Part shown: positions 26,622 to 34,106 of the stretch, piece after piece | Position numbering within the stretch: position 1 is the stretch's first letter | How the letters are laid out: every line of letters starts with the position of its first letter | Origin: Candidatus Melainabacteria bacterium | Lineage (GTDB): Bacteria; Cyanobacteriota; Vampirovibrionia; 2-02-FULL-35-15 | Assembly: GCA_023250195.1 (NCBI GenBank) | Contig: JAHFBF010000002.1 | Span: 372,001-436,000 of the forward strand | Direction of reading: 5' to 3' | Length of the DNA stretch: 64,000 nt | Position numbers and translations under genes: made by a program | Notes under the pieces: model-generated | Seen by the model: only the letters and a program-made list of their open reading frames with translations | What the model was told of the DNA's origin: nothing | Databases searched by the model: none

Positions 26622-27971
26622 TTATTTTGGCAAATATACTTTAGAGTGATCAGCTCCAAGTTTTTCAAAAGATTCACTCAGATACGTTACTCCAGTAACA
26701 AGTTTTTTACTGTCGTATTGCAGTATTAATCCACGAATTGGTACTGTACATCCAAATGTTATTACATTAGTATTCTTAGATACAGTTCTTGCAAGCGAAG
26801 CTCCATTCTCCTCATTTCCAACACTACAACTGGCAAAAACAGCTCTGGCATCAGCACTTAACAATGGTTTCAATGATTTCATAATACCTATATCACCTGT
26901 GTCCAAATGAGCGCTGTCTTCCGTTAAACCACCAGAAGCAATGTTATCAATTTTCCAAAGTTCTTCAGTGCTAATTGTTCGTGCATAATCAGAATGTTTG
27001 CGTTTTAAGTAATCCATATATTTTGCATCCGGTCTTCTCTTGGAAATCAGTCTTTCCGTTAAACCAAAATTCGTAGTTGTATTAGTTCCATGTCCACAGA
27101 ACATAACTAAGTCTATAGATTTTCCAGTAGCCTTCTGTACACGTTTAGCTCCTTCAATAATTTGACTATCCTTATCAATTTCAAAGAGAAAGATTTTATA
27201 TCCATTTTTTTGCAAATCCTTTATAAGGAGATCTCCTCCTACGGCAAACATATCTTTTCCGCCTTCTTCTCCTTCTTGAATAACTCCAGTCAAATATACA
27301 GCCAAGACTCTGTCATTTTTTTTATAGTCCTTGTCTTCAAAATTTCTTATAAATTCATTTACAGTACTCTCCAGGGCTTTATGTTTTTCTTCTGGACTTT
27401 TACTTAAATCTACAAGTCTATTAACTCTAAGAACCCCCGAATATCTATGCAACTTAAGTAAATTATCCATAAGACTCTCTACAGGTAATGCCTGGGTAGC
27501 TGTAAAACTATACAAAGCATCATCCAGATCCGTTTCTCCATGAATAGCCAGTCTTTCTATATATCTTTCAAGAAATGGCAATTGACTTATACCTTTTAAA
27601 TCTTTTTGAACTAATAACCAACTTTTAATATGAGTATTAGCTCCAGGAGTTAAGTTTTCTAAACTGTTAATTGTATCTCTTGCAAGAAATAAAGATTTTT
27701 TATAGTCATCATTTGATGCATCGACTTTTAAGCTTAAAAGTTTTTTATGCACTTCTTTATCATTTAATCTGAATGATTCCTCAACCTCTAAAACAGTTTC
27801 TCCTTTTATTAAAGGTGGTGGTAATCTTAAACTTGACACTGTAGACATTTCAGGGACAACAATGCCCGGCAGATTCTTCTCCTTTGAGCCTTTTATTGGT
27901 TGTTCAGAATCATGTCCACTAACTAAAAACAAAACAGCTGGGACAAACGGAAGCACTCTCAGGATTTTCAT
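26622..27971 (-). CDS. secreted caspase-fold (C13/C14/CHAT-like) peptidase candidate
   Basis: A 449-residue protein with an N-terminal signal peptide (ILRVLPFVPAVLFLVSG) but no lipobox Cys. A helical region (about 30-215) precedes a caspase-like domain: a beta strand RVLAVYLTGV, then LVMFCGHGTN with H294, and RAVFASCSVGN with C382. The strand-His-Gly then strand-Cys order is that of clan CD peptidases (caspases, legumains, clostripain, CHAT). Loops around both residues (TTTNFG, NEENGASLA) are not family-typical, so the subfamily is open. It stands alone between two divergent or unlinked genes. Regulation and substrate are not visible. Confidence 0.65.
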   Translation of the reverse strand: MKILRVLPFVPAVLFLVSGHDSEQPIKGSKEKNLPGIVVPEMSTVSSLRLPPPLIKGETVLEVEESFRLNDKEVHKKLLSLKVDASNDDYKKSLFLARDTINSLENLTPGANTHIKSWLLVQKDLKGISQLPFLERYIERLAIHGETDLDDALYSFTATQALPVESLMDNLLKLHRYSGVLRVNRLVDLSKSPEEKHKALESTVNEFIRNFEDKDYKKNDRVLAVYLTGVIQEGEEGGKDMFAVGGDLLIKDLQKNGYKIFLFEIDKDSQIIEGAKRVQKATGKSIDLVMFCGHGTNTTTNFGLTERLISKRRPDAKYMDYLKRKHSDYARTISTEELWKIDNIASGGLTEDSAHLDTGDIGIMKSLKPLLSADARAVFASCSVGNEENGASLARTVSKNTNVITFGCTVPIRGLILQYDSKKLVTGVTYLSESFEKLGADHSKVYLPK

Positions 27972-28122
27972 AATGCCTCTCTTGCAAAAATTGCTATCTA
28001 ACGGATTGAAAGATATAATAATACTTTCAATCTATAATTACAAGAGAACAGTAACAAGAAATATCAAATGTTTGATATAAAACTCAATGTAAAAAATGTA
28101 AAATAAGACCAGGAGATCAAAA

Positions 28123-28809
28123 ATGACAGAAACAAAATCACAATCAAATAAATTAACGCCAATTCTACTTACTATTATTGCTGCTCTATTAGGAGCATTA
28201 CTTTTTGCACAGTTTAGCAATAGTACTTTCCTTAGTAAGTTATTTGGGCAAAAAGTTGTAACCGTTCCAAATGGAACCAGACTGAATCTAACACTTCAAA
28301 ACTCAGTTAACTCTGCAACAAGCAGAAGAGGCGACATTATTACAGGAACAACATCTTCTCCGATAGTAATTGGAGAAGACGTTGCTATATCTGCCGGAAG
28401 TCAAGCAAGTGGTGAAGTAATTAGCGTAACCCCTGCTGAAAGATTTAAAGCAGGAAAGGGTGGATATTTAGCTATAAAGTTTACATCAATTCAAGCTTCT
28501 GATGACAAGAAATATCCAATCAGTTCAAGCACATATTCACTAACCGGTGAAACTGGTGGTGCCAGACTTGCAAAAGGTGTTGGTAAAACAGTTCTTGGGG
28601 CTGGTGTTGGTGCCGCACTTGGAACTGCTGTTGGTGCAATAGCCGGTGGAAGACCTGGAAGAGGAGCCTGGTCCGGTGCTGCTATTGGTGGTGGGCTTGG
28701 AGCTACTTCTGCATTAGTCTCAAAAGGAAAAGATGTCGGTCTTTACAGCGGTTCACAAATTTCAGTTACGCTAGAGAATCCTCTTCAAGTTGCTGTTCTT
28801 AAAAAATAA
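28123..28809 (+). CDS. membrane-anchored protein with glycine-zipper region
   Basis: A 228-residue protein with an N-terminal membrane anchor (LLTIIAALLGALLFAQF). A domain follows with VPNGTRLNLTLQNSVNSAT and VAISAGSQASGEV, a pattern seen in bacterial envelope proteins that set out limits on beta-rich conduits (VPAGT...IPAGS). A glycine zipper (about 150-200, GAGVGAALGTAVGAIAGG) could insert in a membrane. AGGAG precedes ATG. The function is not known. It is followed by two small exported proteins in the same direction. Confidence 0.75.
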   Translation: MTETKSQSNKLTPILLTIIAALLGALLFAQFSNSTFLSKLFGQKVVTVPNGTRLNLTLQNSVNSATSRRGDIITGTTSSPIVIGEDVAISAGSQASGEVISVTPAERFKAGKGGYLAIKFTSIQASDDKKYPISSSTYSLTGETGGARLAKGVGKTVLGAGVGAALGTAVGAIAGGRPGRGAWSGAAIGGGLGATSALVSKGKDVGLYSGSQISVTLENPLQVAVLKK

Positions 28810-28814
28810 AGTGG

Positions 28815-28837
28815 ATAAAATCGTTCCGTAAGCCCAG
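28815..28837 (+). repeat. 3'-flank repeat, copy 3 (short)
   Basis: ataaaatcgttccgtaagcccag, starting six nt after the stop codon of the glycine-zipper gene. It matches the 3' part of copies 1 and 2 with a few changes. Confidence 0.75.
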
Positions 28838-28884
28838 TTGTGTTAAAATATTTTTCGGATTATCAAACAAGAGAAGAGGAATTT

Positions 28885-29436
28885 ATGAAATCAAGATTTG
28901 TAATTGCAGTTTTATCTTTCTTTTTAATGATTATTGCTCTGCCTTCCATTTCTCAAACTCCAATTGAGTTTAATGATGCTCAGGAAGTCACTGTTTCAGG
29001 CAGAGGGTTTTACCCTTTCTCATCAGAAGCTAATTCTGAATTTAAGGAACTTGTCCAGGAAGATACAAATTTTTCAGTTACTATAACTGATTTTCAAGGA
29101 CCCCCCATAAGAATTGCGCCTGCAAAAGATTTCAGAGAAATAGGAAAAAAGAAAAAAATAAGTCAAGATGGTGTTTATGACCTTAACTTTGGAAAAGCCA
29201 GAAAAAAGACAAAGACAGCTGGATTATCCTTTGTAGGTGGAATGTCACCAAGTACATTTTTACTTGAGGTAGGCTCAACAAGTAAAGGAAACTGTACAAT
29301 GCCAGTCTCTTGTGATACTGACTGTGTAGAAAAATCAGGGATGTGTTGTGAAGCAAACAGTGCTGGAAATGCATCTATGTGGTGCAACCCAACTGGTGTA
29401 GGAAATGCTTGTGGTTGTATAAATAAAAGAAACTAA
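28885..29436 (+). CDS. small secreted Cys-rich protein, unknown
   Basis: The ORF track starts at 28840, but the ATG at 28885 follows an AGAGGA site and opens a proper signal peptide (MKSRFVIAVLSFFLMIIALP), giving 183 residues. The C-terminal 50 residues hold nine to ten cysteines in a compact pattern (CTMPVSCDTDCVEK, MCCEAN, CNP, CGC), likely a disulfide-bonded domain. The remainder is basic and beta-like. I do not recognise a family. Confidence 0.72.
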   Translation: MKSRFVIAVLSFFLMIIALPSISQTPIEFNDAQEVTVSGRGFYPFSSEANSEFKELVQEDTNFSVTITDFQGPPIRIAPAKDFREIGKKKKISQDGVYDLNFGKARKKTKTAGLSFVGGMSPSTFLLEVGSTSKGNCTMPVSCDTDCVEKSGMCCEANSAGNASMWCNPTGVGNACGCINKRN

Positions 29437-29495
29437 TTGCTTTTTTCAAGCGGTTGTGGGAAGAGGCAAGTTTACTTAAAACAATATAAAAACAA

Positions 29496-30032
29496 GTGAG
29501 AAAGTATATTTTACTCTTATTTCTTCTTCATACTCTTTCACCATTGAATGCAATTTCACAAAGTGACAGGTTTAATTTAGAAGTTACTAAGTTTGGTGTA
29601 ATTGAACAAGCTCTTTTAAACCAAGCAATTGAAAATGATTTCCAGGTTAAAAGACTGGATGAAGAATTAAATCGTGTTGGATTAGTTCGAGATATTGGAG
29701 CATTAGCTGCAACTTCCAATATGGTTGGAGTAAGAATACTTAACTTAAGTTCAAAGGATACTTCTGTAAGATTTATTACTAATGGCTTACAACTTGGAAG
29801 TGATGCGGTAAATATTAGTACTTTTGCTTACAGGATGATCAAAGGTAAAAAAATAAAAGAAGCGATGGGTAACAGATTAAACACAATAAAAAAAGATTTA
29901 CTTGATTCATTTTCAAGATTAGCAGCTTCACAAGATGACATAGAAGCAAAAAACAAGTTGATTTCTTATGTTGGTGAAAAATCAACAAGTGATTATTTAT
30001 ATTGGTTAGAAAGCAAATCCAAAGAAAATTAG
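29496..30032 (+). CDS. small secreted protein, unknown
   Basis: A 178-residue product with a GTG start at 29496 and signal peptide RKYILLLFLLHTLSPLNAIS. The mature part is helical (ALLNQAIENDFQVKRLDEELNRVG). No domain is recognised. It follows the Cys-rich secreted protein by 59 nt and may be in the same operon. The binding site before GTG is poor, so the start is tentative. Confidence 0.65.
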   Translation: MRKYILLLFLLHTLSPLNAISQSDRFNLEVTKFGVIEQALLNQAIENDFQVKRLDEELNRVGLVRDIGALAATSNMVGVRILNLSSKDTSVRFITNGLQLGSDAVNISTFAYRMIKGKKIKEAMGNRLNTIKKDLLDSFSRLAASQDDIEAKNKLISYVGEKSTSDYLYWLESKSKEN

Positions 30033-30184
30033 TTTCTTATGTTAATAATGTGTATATAAACTATTGTTACCTAGTCAATTCCTTGTATTTACTTTGAAAA
30101 ATTTCTAAAAAGAACGACCATTGAAACATTTTTAAGTTATAATTTATAAGCTTATTGAGAATATAAAGTTTATCGGAGTAAATT

Positions 30185-30406
30185 ATGGCATTCTTTCAGA
30201 AAAAAAAATGGGAACCTTTAGAACCTGATTTAAAAGAAGTTGATTTTAAAGATGTAAGATTCTTATCCCGGTATGTTACAGACAGAGGCAGAATCCTGCC
30301 AAGAAAAATTACCGGTCTTTCATGCCAGCAACAAAGAATGATTGTCCGCGCAATCAAACGCGCAAGGCAAATGAGCCTGCTCCCATTTATTAACTACGGA
30401 ACATAA
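30185..30406 (+). CDS. rpsR: 30S ribosomal protein S18
   Basis: A 73-residue protein with the S18 core DVRFLSRYVTDRGRILPRKITGLSCQQQRM and the end ARQMSLLPF. It binds the 16S rRNA platform with S6. CGGAG lies 7 nt before ATG. It is followed by rpmB after 13 nt. The N-terminus MAFFQKKKWEPLEPDL has the basic-then-acidic layout seen in cyanobacterial and plastid S18. Confidence 0.96.
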   Translation: MAFFQKKKWEPLEPDLKEVDFKDVRFLSRYVTDRGRILPRKITGLSCQQQRMIVRAIKRARQMSLLPFINYGT

Positions 30407-30419
30407 ACGAGAAAAAATC

Positions 30420-30689
30420 ATGTCAAGAAAATGTGATGTTTCAGGGAAAAAAGCACAAACGGGAATGAGGTACTCATTCTTAAGAGCACACTTTAACCCT
30501 ACTGCTAAAAGAAGATTTCAAGTAAATCTTCAGACTGTAAGAACAACAGTTAACGGGAAAAGAGTAAAACTAAAAGTCGCAGCATCAGTATTAAAAGCTC
30601 ATCCTGAAATCAGAACAGGGGTAATACTTCCGTTAAAAAAGAAATCCAGAAAAAAGATTAAAAAACTTTTAGCAGCTGCTCAAACTTAG
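30420..30689 (+). CDS. rpmB: 50S ribosomal protein L28
   Basis: An 89-residue basic protein starting MSRKCDVSGKKAQTG. The order C-x-(V)-x-G-K, then HFNPTAKRRFQVNLQTV and the final basic helix, match L28. It forms a two-gene unit with rpsR. Its stop codon overlaps by 4 nt the end of the convergent sixA gene. One CxxC-type zinc site is incomplete, as in many L28 proteins. Confidence 0.95.
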   Translation: MSRKCDVSGKKAQTGMRYSFLRAHFNPTAKRRFQVNLQTVRTTVNGKRVKLKVAASVLKAHPEIRTGVILPLKKKSRKKIKKLLAAAQT

Positions 30690-31186
30690 GCTAACTTTGC
30701 AGTCTTTACTTTCTTGATAAGTTTCGGAATAATCAACCATTCAAGTTCACCTGATAATTCAATATTATTCTGAAATTTAACTTTCGCTAAAGCTCCTTTT
30801 TTTAAAGTAATTCTATCTGCTCCAATAAGCTTACCCAAAAATATTTCCAGGTCTGGAGAATGACCAACCAGCAATGCATTTTTATTTGAGGAGTAATCCA
30901 CCAGTCCTCTTGATATCTCCTTACATGAAGTTCCGGAAGCCAAAAAATCTACTGTTTTTAATTCGGGTTTTAAAGTTAGATTTGACAGGAATATTTCTGC
31001 TGTTTGTTTTGCTCTTGCATACGGACTCGATAAAATAAGTTCTAAATTTACATCCAATTTATCAAGGAACCTGCTCAGTCTATTTATTTTTTCTATACCT
31101 TCTTCTGTTAACGCTCGATCAAAATCATTCAAACCATTATCAGATTCCTGCGCATGACCATGTCTTAAAATATAGATTTCTTGCAT
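30686..31186 (-). CDS. sixA: SixA-type phosphohistidine phosphatase
   Basis: A 166-residue histidine phosphatase superfamily member. The catalytic motif is ILRHGHAQ (R8-H9-G10), and the second part has SSPYARAKQTAEI and LLVGHSPDLEIFL with the second catalytic His. The small size and lack of a cap domain match SixA, which dephosphorylates phosphohistidine on signalling or PTS proteins. It is convergent with rpmB, overlapping by 4 nt, and 26 nt downstream of the next minus-strand gene. Confidence 0.88.
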   Translation of the reverse strand: MQEIYILRHGHAQESDNGLNDFDRALTEEGIEKINRLSRFLDKLDVNLELILSSPYARAKQTAEIFLSNLTLKPELKTVDFLASGTSCKEISRGLVDYSSNKNALLVGHSPDLEIFLGKLIGADRITLKKGALAKVKFQNNIELSGELEWLIIPKLIKKVKTAKLA

Positions 31187-31212
31187 CGTTTAAATAAATA
31201 GAATTTCGTTTA

Positions 31213-31587
31213 TTAACGTTTCAGAAATAAATCGTATTTTTGCCATTCTAACTGTAACTTATCCACCAGACTAACCAAGTTTAAAAACCTGCTTTTATAT
31301 AACTTTATAATGTTTTTATCCGCACTAGCTTCACAATCACTTTGTTTTAGCAGGACTTCCAGAGCGCTGATTGCATTTTTACATGTCTTTTTTATTGTGA
31401 TTCTAAGTTTTATATCGTCTTTCCCTCTATTTATTAATTCCTGACGTGACCTTACAACAGCAAAATTATTATCAGTGTCAAGTATTAAATCAATTAACTC
31501 TTGAACACTTAATTTTTCAACAAGAGAATTTTCTGCTAAATATAGAACCTCATTATTTAATGTTTTATATTCCATTAGTGTAGTCAT
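31213..31587 (-). CDS. small helical protein, unknown
   Basis: A 124-residue acidic/basic helical protein without signal or membrane segment. No family is recognised. The start may be ATG 31587 or the fifth codon (MEYKTL). It shares direction and spacing with sixA, so an operon is likely. The basic C-terminal half (KSRFLNLVSLVDKLQLEWQK) could be a coiled coil. Confidence 0.55.
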   Translation of the reverse strand: MTTLMEYKTLNNEVLYLAENSLVEKLSVQELIDLILDTDNNFAVVRSRQELINRGKDDIKLRITIKKTCKNAISALEVLLKQSDCEASADKNIIKLYKSRFLNLVSLVDKLQLEWQKYDLFLKR

Positions 31588-31604
31588 TTGATTGCCTCGT
31601 TTTT

Positions 31605-31668
31605 TTTCACCGCCGGCTCACTCATAATTTGCGGAGTTTACACTGAGCGAAGCGAATGTGCCGGACTT
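31605..31668 (+). repeat. GC-rich hairpin in the gap between slt and the small unknown gene
   Basis: ccggctcac ... gtgccgg form the base of an imperfect hairpin with a long top (cataatttgcgg, gagcgaagcg). The composition stands out from the AT-rich gap 31588-31887. It lacks a T-run on either strand. It may be a degenerate relative of the two-hairpin element, but I could not align it with confidence. The rest of the gap holds nothing I can support. Confidence 0.5.
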
Positions 31669-31887
31669 GCTACTTAAGATGTTTACAAGATTAAAAGTTA
31701 CTAGATTAATTTAGTTAGTTAATAAAAATTAAGGAATTAATAATGATTGCTTTAGATTAAAAATGTTAACAAAGTTTTTATTTTTATAGCCTTATCTGTT
31801 ATTTATTGAGAATAGTTGAAATTTGACTGATTTGTGAGGCTAATTATGAAATTACTATATTGATTATATAAAATTCGTAATTACGGT

Positions 31888-34035
31888 TTAATTGGTTCTA
31901 TAAAGCCTTAAATAAGTCCAATAATTTGAAAATACCCTTTTTACATAATTTCTGGTCTCATCATAAGGAATCTCTTCTACAAAAAAATCAAGATCATTTT
32001 CTCTGGTTCCAAATTTGCTTATCCAGTTTTTTACAGCTTGTGGCCCGGCATTATAACCTGCAACAGCAAATAAAGGATTATTCAATTCATTAATCAGTCC
32101 ATTTAAATAATAGACTCCAAATATAATATTTGTCTGCGGATCAAAAAGAACATCTCGTGATTTGATATTAACCCTAAGTTGACCTGATATTGATCTTGCA
32201 GTTGGAATAATTAACTGCATAAGACCACAGGCATTTGAAATCGAACAGGCATATGGATCATACTTTGATTCTTGTCTTATAAGAGCAGAAACTAAAAAAG
32301 GGTCTAAGTTTTTATATTTTGAGCAGGTGTTAAAGATATACTGCCAGAAATACAGAGGATAAGCCAGCTTCCAAATTTGACGATTTGGGCTGATTGAATA
32401 GCTGGAAATAACTGCACTTGAAATATCAATTGAACTATCATATTCAGAATTTAAAGCTTTTAACCAGGCTGTGACTTGCTTTGAAGGGAATTTACTCTTT
32501 CCAATTAAATCAATTGCCTCATTATATTGATGAAGTTTGATTAACTCTGCTACGGTCACCCCAAAATATTTTTTTGTGGTTTCCTGTTTAACTATCAGAG
32601 GGATTAACCATAAATCTTCATTTAAGATATTTGGACTTACCTGCATCTTCCATTGTTCATCTTTTTGACCACTTAATGCAAGAAGGCGATTATGTGCTCT
32701 AAAAGAATAATAGCTGTCAAATAATATGTTTTCAGTCAAGGCATAATATTCTTTTGCTTTGATTTTTTCTCCTTGAAGTTCACAAATCTTTCCCAACCAG
32801 AATGCAATCTTTGCCCTTGTATCGGATTTCGCATTTACAGAAGAATCTTTACTAAGCTCAAAATACCTGCTTCCAATTTCCTCTGCCTCTGAATATTCTC
32901 TGTCTTTAATCTTATCCCACATAATTACCCAAACCGCATCAAGAGTAAACTCTGTATCAGGATAAGAACTGATCAAAGCTCTTAATTTACGCTCTCTGTG
33001 CAAATCACTTTCTTCTAAAAGAGATTGTTTGTAAAGAGCATAATAAGCAAGACTGGGAATATCTTTTTCAACCTTTTCCCAGAATGCTTTTCTCGCAAAT
33101 GATGGGATTGACTTTGATGAAAGCAAAAGTGCCAGCTTTGCATTCTTTGATTTTGGATAGTGATAAGAAAACTCTTTCAGATAATTATGAGCTTCGGAAC
33201 TTCTAGCAACCCTAAATAATGAATAGCCCAGATTATAATACTTTTGAATATTATTTCCAATCTTGTAATACTGTGCTGCTTTAATATAGTCTTTCTTATA
33301 AAAAAATACATCTCCAAGCAAAGAGTAATCAGCTGAGGTTAAATAAGACTTTAATTTAGAAAGATATTCAGCAATTTCATTTACAAAACGTCCATCAGGA
33401 CTTAACTTCAAATATTGTCTCCAGCATTGAAGTGCTTCATTAAATCTTTGATTGTTGTAGGCATTTTCACCCAAATAATAATTAGTAGCAATTCCATACT
33501 GTGTTTTTGAGTATTGAGATTTAAGAGACGAAAGAGTATTTAATGCATCTTTTGTTAAGCGTAATCTTAACTGGGCTTGTGCTAAATAATACTTAGCCTG
33601 AGGGGCTGAATGGGAAGATGGAAATTCCCGGATAAGTTTATTGAAATATTTTAGAGCCACCAGATCATTGTCAAGTCGTGTATTTAAATATGCATAATGA
33701 AAAAGGACCCTTTCCTTTAGAGGATAATTTCTACTAAGGAGTTTTTCGTAAATTGAAATTGCTTTATTAAAGTCATTCTTTTCTTCATAAAGCTTAGCCA
33801 GTATATAATCCTTTTTATATTCACTATAACCAGAAAGCTCATTTATACTTTCAAGATTTGATATGGCGCTATAAATATTCAGCTTGCTTAATTTAATTGC
33901 CCTATCTAAAGTCGCTTGTGATTTTGGATCTTCTGAAGGTATATTATTAACTGAGTTGGATTTCAGAAAGAGTAAAGTAGTAATTAATATTATTATTAAA
34001 AGAGGAAAATGTTTTAGTTTAGGTGATATATTCAT
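31888..34035 (-). CDS. slt: soluble lytic murein transglycosylase with TPR-like repeats
   Basis: A 715-residue exported protein. The N-terminus has a signal or membrane anchor (FPLLIIILITTLLFL). A long alpha-helical tetratricopeptide-like region (about 40-560) is followed by an SLT lysozyme-like domain: LVSALIRQESKYDP with the catalytic Glu, NACGLMQLIIPTA and VAGYNAGP. It cleaves peptidoglycan glycan strands to anhydromuropeptides. The layout and length match Slt70-type enzymes. It is divergent from uvrA. Confidence 0.93.
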   Translation of the reverse strand: MNISPKLKHFPLLIIILITTLLFLKSNSVNNIPSEDPKSQATLDRAIKLSKLNIYSAISNLESINELSGYSEYKKDYILAKLYEEKNDFNKAISIYEKLLSRNYPLKERVLFHYAYLNTRLDNDLVALKYFNKLIREFPSSHSAPQAKYYLAQAQLRLRLTKDALNTLSSLKSQYSKTQYGIATNYYLGENAYNNQRFNEALQCWRQYLKLSPDGRFVNEIAEYLSKLKSYLTSADYSLLGDVFFYKKDYIKAAQYYKIGNNIQKYYNLGYSLFRVARSSEAHNYLKEFSYHYPKSKNAKLALLLSSKSIPSFARKAFWEKVEKDIPSLAYYALYKQSLLEESDLHRERKLRALISSYPDTEFTLDAVWVIMWDKIKDREYSEAEEIGSRYFELSKDSSVNAKSDTRAKIAFWLGKICELQGEKIKAKEYYALTENILFDSYYSFRAHNRLLALSGQKDEQWKMQVSPNILNEDLWLIPLIVKQETTKKYFGVTVAELIKLHQYNEAIDLIGKSKFPSKQVTAWLKALNSEYDSSIDISSAVISSYSISPNRQIWKLAYPLYFWQYIFNTCSKYKNLDPFLVSALIRQESKYDPYACSISNACGLMQLIIPTARSISGQLRVNIKSRDVLFDPQTNIIFGVYYLNGLINELNNPLFAVAGYNAGPQAVKNWISKFGTRENDLDFFVEEIPYDETRNYVKRVFSNYWTYLRLYRTN

Positions 34036-34071
34036 TATCTTGCTTGCAAGTAAGTGCTTTTATTATAAGAT

Positions 34072-34101
34072 TGTAGAGGCGTATTGCAATACGCCTCTAC
34101 A
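34072..34101 (+). repeat. 30-bp perfect palindrome before uvrA
   Basis: tgtagaggcgtattg and its exact complement, five nt before the uvrA start codon. It belongs to the GTAG...CTAC type. Being in the 5' untranslated region of uvrA it would form a 15-bp hairpin just before the start codon, and it leaves no room for a Shine-Dalgarno sequence outside the stem. Confidence 0.85.
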
Positions 34102-34106
34102 GAAAT

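Noticed and set aside
28038-28220. 60-aa minus ORF upstream of the glycine-zipper gene
   Set aside because: Overlaps the start of a well-supported gene and has no separate evidence.
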